A DNA stretch of 6,091 bases, from contig CAJOMT010000009.1 of NCBI GenBank assembly GCA_905235815.1, positions 24,956 through 31,046 on the forward strand. The letters are read 5' to 3'. Made by a program: the position numbers and the translations under genes. Source of the stretch: an uncultured Clostridia bacterium. GTDB taxonomy: Bacteria > Bacillota > Clostridia > Christensenellales > Borkfalkiaceae. Below the pieces are notes generated by a model, which was not told the origin of the DNA, did not search any database, and saw only the letters and a list, made by a program, of their open reading frames with translations. This document shows positions 1-5,251 of this stretch, piece by piece (the first letter of the stretch is position 1; the number at the start of each line of letters is the position of its first letter).

Positions 1-144
1 GAGCGGACAAACGGTATTCCGTATATTGTAAAGCCCGGCGATTCGCTCGAATCTATAACTAACGGGGATAAAAATAAAATATTCGAAATTGTAAATAAGA
101 ATAAAACCGACGTTATTTACGTCGGTCAAAAGATATATATTTAG
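1..144 (+). CDS. C-terminal end of a LysM-domain protein (5' end outside the window)
   Basis: The frame is open from base 1 and ends in TAG at 142-144, giving 47 residues. They read as one LysM module: YIVKPGDSLESIT opens it (the usual Y-x-V-x-x-G-D-[ST]-L-x-x-I pattern). The second helix IFEIVNKNK and the closing strand IYVGQKIYI (usual form 'l.vGq.l.i') follow, and the protein stops immediately after. LysM modules bind the N-acetylglucosamine backbone of peptidoglycan, so the protein probably acts at the cell wall or, in a spore former, in the spore coat or cortex. The catalytic or structural part lies upstream and cannot be seen, so the type of enzyme or coat protein is unknown. The gap between the Asp-Ser-Leu part and the second helix is a little short, but the domain call is solid. 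Confidence 0.85.
   Translation, partial: ERTNGIPYIVKPGDSLESITNGDKNKIFEIVNKNKTDVIYVGQKIYI
106..126 (-). terminator. Perfect hairpin, terminator-like when read leftward
   Basis: ACCGACGT (106-113) and ACGTCGGT (119-126) form an 8-bp perfect stem around a 5-base loop, inside the last codons of the LysM gene. Read on the + strand it is followed by AAAAGATAT, with no U-tract. Read on the - strand the stem is followed by TTTATTCTTATTT, which resembles an intrinsic terminator. It could stop leftward transcription that passes dapB, since no convincing terminator is seen closer to dapB. That role is inference; a chance hairpin in coding DNA is the alternative. Confidence 0.4.
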
Positions 145-159
145 TTGCATTAAACTTGC

Positions 160-188
160 TTGACATATCGCTTGAAATATTATAAAAT
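160..188 (+). promoter_or_regulatory. Sigma-A-type promoter of the membrane-anchored InlB-like gene
   Basis: A perfect -35 hexamer TTGACA (160-165) is separated by 17 bp from TAAAAT (183-188), which matches the -10 consensus at five of six bases. An overlapping TATAAA (181-186, 15-bp spacing) is a weaker alternative. Transcription would be expected to start about 7 bases after the -10 box, at or within a few bases of the ATG at 195, so the message would have almost no 5' leader. No Shine-Dalgarno sequence is present before that ATG. Confidence 0.65.
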
Positions 189-194
189 ACGATT

Positions 195-485
195 ATGGAT
201 AAAGGTCATAATATTTTTATTATTTTCGTTGCATTGACAATTATGGGCTTTTCAGTCGTAATGGTCGTAAATTCGGTTAAAAAGACGGGCGATACAAGCA
301 GTTCGAATGTGGTAAGTGAATCGAGAAAAATTAACGATATTCCGACGGTAATCGGCGAGTATAGCGAACAATCTTCCGACGAGCGCAATCAATGGACGTC
401 AGATTCCGATACCACCGAAATTATTGACGACTCGGAAAGTATTGATGATACGATGATACCTACGAATCGGATAAAGAAGATTTAA
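195..485 (+). CDS. Anchor and linker ORF as currently readable (N-terminal half of the broken gene)
   Basis: Translated as given, this 96-residue product keeps the transmembrane anchor (about residues 7-26) and the acidic linker. Its last ten residues, after D85-T86, come from the shifted frame (tail MIPTNRIKKI). It lacks the InlB-like domain. If expressed it would be a short membrane peptide with an unstructured outer tail and is unlikely to keep the original function. Confidence 0.5.
   Translation: MDKGHNIFIIFVALTIMGFSVVMVVNSVKKTGDTSSSNVVSESRKINDIPTVIGEYSEQSSDERNQWTSDSDTTEIIDDSESIDDTMIPTNRIKKI
444..459 (+). repeat. Exact 8-bp tandem duplication GATGATAC x2
   Basis: GATGATAC occurs twice head to tail (444-451 and 452-459). 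Eight is not a multiple of three, so the second copy throws the frame. With one copy the reading is ...ESIDDTYESDKEDLTEP..., which keeps the acidic linker character and runs into the downstream domain. The second frame has a stop at 446-448, so the shift must lie after that point, which agrees with this repeat as the cause. Confidence 0.85.
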
Positions 486-715
486 CCGAGCCAAAGTGTT
501 TTACGATTCATTTAGTAAAAACATCAGAAACAGATTGGATGGATTACGCGGAAATAGAAGTTAAATATGGTGAAAGTTTCGAATTGCCCGTACCTATAAG
601 ACGTGGTTATGCTTTTTTGTATTGGGTTGACGAAAAAGGGCACAAATATGAAAATGGTATAACTTACGTGTGTAATTTCGAAGAAGATTTATATTTAACG
701 CCTTTTTTCGAATAA
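449..715 (+). pseudogene. C-terminal InlB B-repeat-like fragment out of frame
   Basis: This frame opens after the TGA at 446-448 and runs to TAA 713-715. Its first in-frame ATG is at 539 and would give only 58 residues, starting MDYAEIEVKYGESFE. No Shine-Dalgarno sequence precedes that ATG, so independent translation is doubtful. It holds essentially the whole InlB-like repeat: beta-strand EIEVKYG, the LPVPIRRGY turn, FLYWVDEKG and a last strand LYLTPFF. It is best read as the detached second half of the gene that starts at 195. Confidence 0.6.
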
Positions 716-717
716 TA

Positions 718-1464
718 TTAAATATTCACCATATCGTCCATTGAGTAGAGACGTGCAGGCTTACCAATCAAAAAATTAACCGCTTTAATTGCTCCGTCCG
801 CGAACAGTTCTTTTGAAAAGGCGGTATGCGTTATGGTAACACATTCATTTTTCCCCACGAATAAAACTTCGTGTTCGCCGACAATGCCTCCTCCACGAAC
901 GGAATGTACGCCTATTTCGCCGTCATTTCGCTTGTTTTTCCCTTTTCTCCCGAAAACGGTTGTATTTGTTTTATTTAAAGAATCGCAAATAGAATTTAAA
1001 ATCATATAAGAGGTTCCCGACGGGGAATCTTTTTTTTGATTATGATGTTTATCGATAATTTCAACGTCGTAATCGCTAAGCGCAGCGGCGGATAAAGCGC
1101 AGAGTTTTAACAGCAGATTTACTCCAAGCGACATATTTGCCGACTTGAAAATCGGAATTCGCTTTGAAAAATCGACTATTAAATTCTCTTGCTCATCGGT
1201 GTAGCCCGTTGTACCGATAACGATCGGAATTTTATTGCTGCAAGCATATTCAAGTATAGAGTTTAAGTTGTCGGGGGAGGAGAAGTCTACTATTGCGTCC
1301 GCAACTTCGTTGATTTCGTCAAAGGTTTTATATACGGGGCAGTCGCAGGCTCCGACAATATTTTTATCTACGCCGGCAACCACTCTTATATCGCTTTCGA
1401 TCGCTCTTTGATAGACAAACCTGCCCATTTTACCGTTTATTCCGCTGATAATTATTCCGTTCAT
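718..1464 (-). CDS. dapB: 4-hydroxy-tetrahydrodipicolinate reductase
   Basis: Reduces (2S,4S)-4-hydroxy-2,3,4,5-tetrahydrodipicolinate to tetrahydrodipicolinate with NAD(P)H in the cytoplasm, the second committed step of the lysine/diaminopimelate pathway. At 248 residues it is slightly short for the family but complete. The nucleotide-binding loop GINGKMG is at 8-14, with acidic D33 at the end of the second strand. VDFSSP (59-64) and GTTG (84-87) line the cofactor site, and SANMSLGVN is at 108-116. The substrate-binding and catalytic signature HHNQKKDSPSGT spans 140-151, with the His pair H140/H141 and lysine K144. RGGGIVGEHEV (190-200) follows. Its ATG overlaps the dapA stop as ATGA, with no strong ribosome site of its own, so it is probably translated by coupling to dapA. 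Its stop lies two bases from the end of the convergent surface gene, so no private terminator fits between them. Confidence 0.96.
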   Translation of the reverse strand: MNGIIISGINGKMGRFVYQRAIESDIRVVAGVDKNIVGACDCPVYKTFDEINEVADAIVDFSSPDNLNSILEYACSNKIPIVIGTTGYTDEQENLIVDFSKRIPIFKSANMSLGVNLLLKLCALSAAALSDYDVEIIDKHHNQKKDSPSGTSYMILNSICDSLNKTNTTVFGRKGKNKRNDGEIGVHSVRGGGIVGEHEVLFVGKNECVTITHTAFSKELFADGAIKAVNFLIGKPARLYSMDDMVNI

Positions 1465-2339
1465 AATTCAAGTTTATGTAATAACTTTATAAAGTATTCA
1501 TAATGATCATCCGTTGCTCTTGTCAAGGGTAGTCTTAATTCCGTGCCGTCTTTACCTAATATTTCGAGCATTGCTTTTAGCGGTATGGGATTGACTTCGA
1601 CAAACAAAGCGTCCGTAAGTTCGTTTATAGTTTTATAATTTTTAAAATTATGTCTATCATAAAAAGTTGTAAAATCGTTGAATTGTTCTACGATTTTATC
1701 TGGAATTATATTTGAAGCCACGGATATTGTGCCAATTCCTTTTCGTGCGTAGAAAAATGTATTAAGCGAGTCGTTACCCGAGTATATTGCAACTTTGCCA
1801 TTAACGAGATTAAATAATTTTTTAATATGTCGTTTGTCGGAATTTGCCTCTTTTATACCGCAGACGTATTCAATATCTGCAATATCGTTTTCGGTTTCGG
1901 GTAGGGCGTTTAACCCCGTTCTTGACGGTACGTTATAGATTATAATGGGAATTGAAGATTTATTTATTTCTTCATAGTGCTTTATTAGTCCGTATTGCGT
2001 GCATTTGTTATAGTATGGCGTTACGCATAATGCGCCGTCGGCGTTGTATTCTTTTGCCTGTTCGGTAAATTTTCTCGCTTTTGCGGTTGAATTCGAGCCG
2101 CAACCGATAATGACGGGAACTCGCTTTGAAACGTAGTCTACTGCGAATTTAACTATTTCTTTTCGCTCGTCGTCATCGATGGTAGCACTTTCGCCTGTCG
2201 TTCCCAAAAATATGAGTGCGCTGACTCCTGCGCTGATTTGCTCGTCGATAAGAAGTTCATAGGCTTTGAAGTCAATTTTTCCGTCGGTTATGGGGGTATA
2301 GAGGGCAGTTCCTACGCCTTTGAATAAGATTTTTTTCAT
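1461..2339 (-). CDS. dapA: 4-hydroxy-tetrahydrodipicolinate synthase
   Basis: Condenses pyruvate with aspartate semialdehyde to 4-hydroxy-tetrahydrodipicolinate, the entry step to lysine and diaminopimelate (and to dipicolinate in spore formers). The 292 residues match the usual length of this TIM-barrel aldolase family. Visible signatures are GTTGES (46-51, pyruvate-carboxylate and proton-relay threonines), TPYYN (107-111, catalytic-triad tyrosine), and YNVPSRTG (135-142, catalytic tyrosine and the arginine that binds aspartate semialdehyde). GIKEAN (161-166) contains the Schiff-base lysine K163. These distinguish it from sialic-acid and other lyases of the superfamily, together with the adjacent dapB. 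GGAG at 2345-2348 (read leftward) lies five bases before the ATG and supports this start. It is first gene of a dapA-dapB operon transcribed away from the YesL-like gene. The 117-bp upstream region is too short for a complete lysine riboswitch. Confidence 0.96.
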   Translation of the reverse strand: MKKILFKGVGTALYTPITDGKIDFKAYELLIDEQISAGVSALIFLGTTGESATIDDDERKEIVKFAVDYVSKRVPVIIGCGSNSTAKARKFTEQAKEYNADGALCVTPYYNKCTQYGLIKHYEEINKSSIPIIIYNVPSRTGLNALPETENDIADIEYVCGIKEANSDKRHIKKLFNLVNGKVAIYSGNDSLNTFFYARKGIGTISVASNIIPDKIVEQFNDFTTFYDRHNFKNYKTINELTDALFVEVNPIPLKAMLEILGKDGTELRLPLTRATDDHYEYFIKLLHKLEL

Positions 2340-2394
2340 TTTATCTCCATTTTGTGAAATATTTAAAAATTTTGTTTATTTTGGCAAAAAACGT

Positions 2395-2423
2395 TTGTAA
2401 ATATTTTAATTATAGTATATTAT
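2395..2423 (+). promoter_or_regulatory. Candidate sigma-A promoter for the YesL-like/hslO operon
   Basis: TTGTAA (2395-2400, four of six matches to TTGACA) lies 17 bp before TATTAT (2418-2423, five of six matches). This predicts a start near 2430 and a short leader to the ATG at 2457. The -10 box lies inside the 22-bp palindrome at 2416-2437. The surrounding DNA is almost all A/T, so chance matches are common and confidence is moderate. Confidence 0.45.
2409..2414 (-). promoter_or_regulatory. Candidate -10 box for dapA-dapB
   Basis: Read leftward these bases are TATAAT, a perfect -10 hexamer, which would give a leader of about 60 bases before dapA. No good -35 hexamer is found 16-18 bp upstream, where the sequence is all A/T, so support is limited in such AT-rich DNA. 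It sits between the -35 and -10 candidates of the rightward promoter, so the two divergent promoters would overlap and compete. Confidence 0.35.
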
Positions 2424-2437
2424 ATTAATATAATATA
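2416..2437. repeat. 22-bp perfect AT palindrome in the divergent intergenic region
   Basis: The 22 bases are their own reverse complement, centred on TTAA at 2425-2428, with no G or C. The symmetry places TATTAT on both strands. It could be a dimeric repressor site, an easily melted promoter element or simple AT-rich symmetry. Its overlap with the predicted -10 box and start point of the rightward promoter makes a regulatory role possible. Confidence 0.6.
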
Positions 2438-2456
2438 TTTATATGCAGAGGTTATT

Positions 2457-3653
2457 ATGGCAAAAAAGAAAGGATTGATAAGCAGATTTATTGAGGGGCC
2501 CGAAAGGTCTGAAACTTATGCAATGTCAACTTTGCCTACTAATAGATGGCAACTCGGGTGGGACGTATTTAAAGGCAATATCAGTAAAATGATAGGGCTT
2601 AATTTGCTCACTTTACTATTTATGTTACCGCTTATATTCTTATTGGTCCTAAGATATTTTAATGGAATTGCCTATTCTATAACGTTGCCGTTAGGTCAAA
2701 ATTTCGCTGGAGGTTATCCTTTTTACCCGTCTTCGGTAGGTCTTGAAGCGGAGGTAGGGTATTATGTCAATCGTCAATTTTTTCTATGGCTGATTTTGGC
2801 GGTTTTGGTTGCGGCAATAGGTGTTTCCGGCGGATTCTACGTAATGAAAAATCTCGTATGGACTGAGAGCGTCATGGTGGGTTCGGACTTTTTCAAAGGC
2901 GTTAAGCAAAATTATTTTGTGGTAATGTTTTCGCTCTTGATTTATTCCGTTTTACTTGCTCTGCTCGTGTTATCCATAAATTTGTCTATGGTATTGATTG
3001 CAAGAAATGAGGGTATCAGATGGTTATTGATAATTCAGCAAGCCATTTCATACATTTTGATATTTTTCTTTACGATTGCTGTTTTGTTTATGATAACGTT
3101 AGGAATAACCTATAAACTCAAATTCAGAGCATTGATAAAAAATTCTCTGTTATTTACCGTTGGGCTTTTACCTTTAAACGTATTTTTTGCAGCTTTTGCC
3201 GCCGTTTTGTTCTTATTATTCTTTATTGGCGTTTCTTTCTTAACTATGCTGGCGGTGCTGTTGTGTTTATTCTTCGGATTTTCGTTGTTTATGCTCATTT
3301 GGATGAATTATTCGCAGTGGGCATTTGATAGGTTTATAAACGATAAGGTGCCGGGTGCGAAGAAGAATAGGGGAATATATAAGCCTACCGCTGAAGAAAA
3401 TGTCGAACTTACCGTCGAAAAATCAAAATATGCGGGAAAGCATATCAAGCCGATTACCGATTATGAAATGGAAGTTTACGAATTGCCCACGTCGTTCAGC
3501 AGAAAGGATTTGCAGCGCTTGGAGGAAAGTAAAGAGGCTATCCGCCGAGACCGCGATAAATACGAAGAAGAACAGGCAAAACTCGATAGCAGTGCGGATC
3601 AAGTAATAGAAGAATTATATAAAAATGATTCCGCAAAAAACGAAGATAAGTAA
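2457..3653 (+). CDS. YesL-like (DUF624) integral membrane protein with long cytoplasmic tail
   Basis: The 398-residue protein has about six transmembrane segments: roughly 45-67, 108-131, 153-181, 188-219, 229-256 and 258-285. The N-terminal region contains LPTNRWQLGWDVFKGN and GLNLLTLLFMLPLI. The SDFFKGVKQNYFVVMF stretch (143-158), after the second segment, resembles the DUF624/YesL family pattern. An aromatic and Gly-rich loop (about 68-107) should face outside. YesL itself is about half this length. The excess here is the outer loop and a charged tail from about 300, whose part 349-390 (RKDLQRLEESKEAIRRDRDK onward) looks like a coiled coil. The family has no established biochemical activity; YesL in Bacillus lies among pectin-use genes, but nothing here suggests carbohydrate uptake. 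AGAGG at 2447-2451, five bases before the ATG, supports the start. It is first gene of a four-gene operon. Confidence 0.8.
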   Translation: MAKKKGLISRFIEGPERSETYAMSTLPTNRWQLGWDVFKGNISKMIGLNLLTLLFMLPLIFLLVLRYFNGIAYSITLPLGQNFAGGYPFYPSSVGLEAEVGYYVNRQFFLWLILAVLVAAIGVSGGFYVMKNLVWTESVMVGSDFFKGVKQNYFVVMFSLLIYSVLLALLVLSINLSMVLIARNEGIRWLLIIQQAISYILIFFFTIAVLFMITLGITYKLKFRALIKNSLLFTVGLLPLNVFFAAFAAVLFLLFFIGVSFLTMLAVLLCLFFGFSLFMLIWMNYSQWAFDRFINDKVPGAKKNRGIYKPTAEENVELTVEKSKYAGKHIKPITDYEMEVYELPTSFSRKDLQRLEESKEAIRRDRDKYEEEQAKLDSSADQVIEELYKNDSAKNEDK

Positions 3654-3654
3654 T

Positions 3655-4413
3655 ATGGCAGAAGTAAAGAATGCCGCATACAGCGCTTTGGCAGCGCATT
3701 ACGAATATTTAATTGCCGACTGCGACTATGAAAAATGGTCGCAGTACGTTTGTGATAAAGTGGCTGAAAATGCGCCGAACCATAGAGGCGCAGATATTGC
3801 GTGCGGTAGCGGTTTTTTCACGAGAAGTTTGAAAAAACGAGGCTATGACGTTTTCGGTTACGATATTTCCGGCGAGATGCTGGGCGAGGCGCGCAGACTT
3901 TCCGCCGAAAGCGGTCTGTCTATCGAATTCGTACAAGGGGATATAAAGTCGTTCAAAAGTCTTAAAAAACTTGGATTTGTTACAGCGATAAACGACGGGT
4001 TCAATTATGTCGAGCCTGAAAATTTATTAAAGGCTTTTAAGGCGGTATCGAGAAATCTCGTCAAAGGCGGAATGTTTTTATTCGATGTTTCGTCCGAATA
4101 TAAATTGAGGAACGTTATAGGGAACAATCTGTTTTCGGTTGACGATGACGACGTAACGTATATATGGTTCAAACTCGAAAACGACAAGGTAATAATGGAC
4201 ATTACGGTTTTTGAACGAAACGACGACGTGTATATTCGTAAAGACGAGAGGCACGAACAGTATATACACAGTTTACCGGACATAAAATCAGCTCTTATAA
4301 GCGCAGGTTTTGAAATAAAGGAAATTAGCGGAAGTTTAGACGGCGAATTGAATGAAAAATCAGAAAGATTGTACTTTTTGGGAGTAAAAAAAAATAATGG
4401 GAAAAATATATAA
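3655..4413 (+). CDS. Class I SAM-dependent methyltransferase, substrate unknown
   Basis: A 252-residue cytoplasmic methyltransferase of the Rossmann type. The N-terminus AYSALAAHYEYLIADCDYEK is typical of a common Bacillota family that begins 'aYd.lA..YD.lm.d.dYe.W'. Motif I, ADIACGSGFFTRSL (46-59), binds S-adenosylmethionine. The acidic end of strand 2 is D70 in FGYDISGEML (67-76). VQGDIKSF (93-100) supplies the adenine-contacting aspartate, and FVTAINDGFNYV (108-119) is motif IV. GGMFLFDVSS (138-147) is the following strand. No feature identifies the substrate; small molecules are as likely as protein or RNA. An in-frame ATG at 3625 would add ten residues and overlap the previous gene by 29 bp. 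ATG 3655 is preferred because it starts one base after that gene's stop and puts the conserved AYSALA near the N-terminus. Neither start has a strong ribosome site. Confidence 0.87.
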   Translation: MAEVKNAAYSALAAHYEYLIADCDYEKWSQYVCDKVAENAPNHRGADIACGSGFFTRSLKKRGYDVFGYDISGEMLGEARRLSAESGLSIEFVQGDIKSFKSLKKLGFVTAINDGFNYVEPENLLKAFKAVSRNLVKGGMFLFDVSSEYKLRNVIGNNLFSVDDDDVTYIWFKLENDKVIMDITVFERNDDVYIRKDERHEQYIHSLPDIKSALISAGFEIKEISGSLDGELNEKSERLYFLGVKKNNGKNI

Positions 4414-5251
4414 ATCTTTAATTTTTAATGACGAGATATCGTTAGCGGTACTCGATACTACGGACATAGTAAATCAAGCGATAGAATATCATAAACTATC
4501 GCCTCTTGCCGCTGCGGGACTTGGCAGAGCGCTGACCGCTACGGCTTATATGGCTACATCGCTAAAAAACGAAGATGAAAAATTATCCGTTACAATAAAC
4601 GGAGACGGCGTTGGCGGACATATAATAACTTCCGCAGACGGCAATTTGTGCGTAAGGGGCAGAATAGATAATCCGAGCGCCGAATTGCCCTTGAAAGAAA
4701 ACGGTAAACTCGACGTCGGGGGATTGGTCGGAAAAGGGTTTATGACGGTCGTTAAAAGTATGGGACTAAAAGAACCTTACGTCGGGAAATGTCGCTTGGC
4801 AAGCGGAGAAATAGCGGAAGATTTTACGGCTTATTACGCATATAGCGAACAGCAACCCACGGCTATTGCGCTCGGAGTTTATATAGACAAAGACGGTAAA
4901 TGTCTCGGCGCCGGCGGCGTTGTTTTACAGCCCTTGCCGAACACAGAAGAAGAGAACATAATAAAGGCTGAAAAGTTGATGGAAAACTTCAATGATATAA
5001 GTAAGCAGATATATGAAATGGGCGGAGAAGGGGTATGCCGCAAATATTTTTCGGATTATAAATTTACTGAATACCATACCGAATATAAATGTAATTGCAG
5101 TAAAGAATACATAGATAAAGTATTGCTTACGATCGGTAAAGGCGAACTCTACGACACTCTCAAAAGTGAAGGTAAAGTCGAGGTATCATGCGAATTTTGC
5201 AATAAAAAACACACATATTTAAAAAAAGATATAGATGAATTATTCAAATAG
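4397..5251 (+). CDS. hslO: Hsp33 redox-regulated holdase chaperone
   Basis: Hsp33 is a cytoplasmic holdase that is inactive while its C-terminal cysteines hold zinc. It is switched on when oxidants such as hypochlorite, or peroxide with heat, form disulfides and unfold the linker, whereupon it protects unfolding proteins. The 284 residues match the family. All four zinc ligands are present: C232, C234 (CNC) and C265, C268 (CEFC), a CXC-X30-CXXC pattern. The N-terminal core shows LSPLAAAGLGRALTATAYMA (34-53), the GDG-GG-I strand (69-76) and VRGRIDNP (86-93), with LGAGGVVLQPLP (170-181) before the linker. It overlaps the methyltransferase by 17 bp. GGGAG at 4380-4384 lies 12 bases from the ATG, longer than usual, with a run of nine A between them. 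The start is fixed by the conserved N-terminus, so coupling with the upstream gene is likely. Confidence 0.96.
   Translation: MGKIYKSLIFNDEISLAVLDTTDIVNQAIEYHKLSPLAAAGLGRALTATAYMATSLKNEDEKLSVTINGDGVGGHIITSADGNLCVRGRIDNPSAELPLKENGKLDVGGLVGKGFMTVVKSMGLKEPYVGKCRLASGEIAEDFTAYYAYSEQQPTAIALGVYIDKDGKCLGAGGVVLQPLPNTEEENIIKAEKLMENFNDISKQIYEMGGEGVCRKYFSDYKFTEYHTEYKCNCSKEYIDKVLLTIGKGELYDTLKSEGKVEVSCEFCNKKHTYLKKDIDELFK

Larger units (their letters stand above)
195..715 (+). pseudogene. Membrane-anchored protein with InlB B-repeat-like domain, frameshifted by an 8-bp duplication
   Basis: As it stands the frame from ATG 195 stops at 483-485, but clear coding sequence continues in another frame to TAA 713-715. 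Deleting one copy of the duplicated GATGATAC (444-451/452-459) joins the two halves exactly into 170 residues. The joined protein has a hydrophobic N-terminal anchor (about residues 7-26), which probably holds it in the membrane with the rest outside. A Ser/Asp/Glu-rich low-complexity linker follows (about 30-100). The C-terminal domain is of InlB B-repeat (Listeria-Bacteroides repeat, Flg_new) type, with VKYGESFELPVPIRRGYAF, then YW, KYENG and a final LYLTPFF. Such domains are extracellular and often act in adhesion or as spacers; the specific role here is unknown. The ATG at 195 is chosen because an in-frame stop (183-185) lies just upstream and the anchor begins at once. It could be a recent mutation, a phase-variable state or an assembly error. 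Confidence 0.72.

Noticed and set aside
440..486. Programmed -1 ribosomal frameshift joining the two halves of the surface gene
   Set aside because: There is no slippery heptamer of the X-XXY-YYZ type near the junction, and the exact 8-bp duplication explains the shift fully.
681..717. Bidirectional terminator between dapB and the convergent surface gene
   Set aside because: CGAAGAAG and CTTTTTTCG can pair only with mismatches or G-U pairs around a long AT loop, and no clean U-tract follows on either strand.
2384..2399. Catabolite-control (cre-like) operator around AAACGTTT
   Set aside because: The core octamer is symmetric, but the flanks match the cre consensus only partly (both outer G/C positions fail), so in AT-rich DNA this is not enough to call.
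2340..2456. Lysine riboswitch or T-box upstream of dapA
   Set aside because: The space between the divergent genes is 117 bp and nearly all A/T. A lysine riboswitch needs about 170-180 bases with several GC-containing helices, and no T-box sequence or terminator/antiterminator pair is visible.
3355..3606. 83-codon + strand frame inside the tail of the YesL-like gene
   Set aside because: It overlaps the established frame throughout, has no ribosome site, and its Arg/Ser-rich product is what an out-of-frame reading of charged codons gives.
3709..4283. Open frames of 63-92 codons on the - strand opposite the methyltransferase
   Set aside because: They lie fully inside a well-supported methyltransferase gene, have low-complexity products and no ribosome sites.
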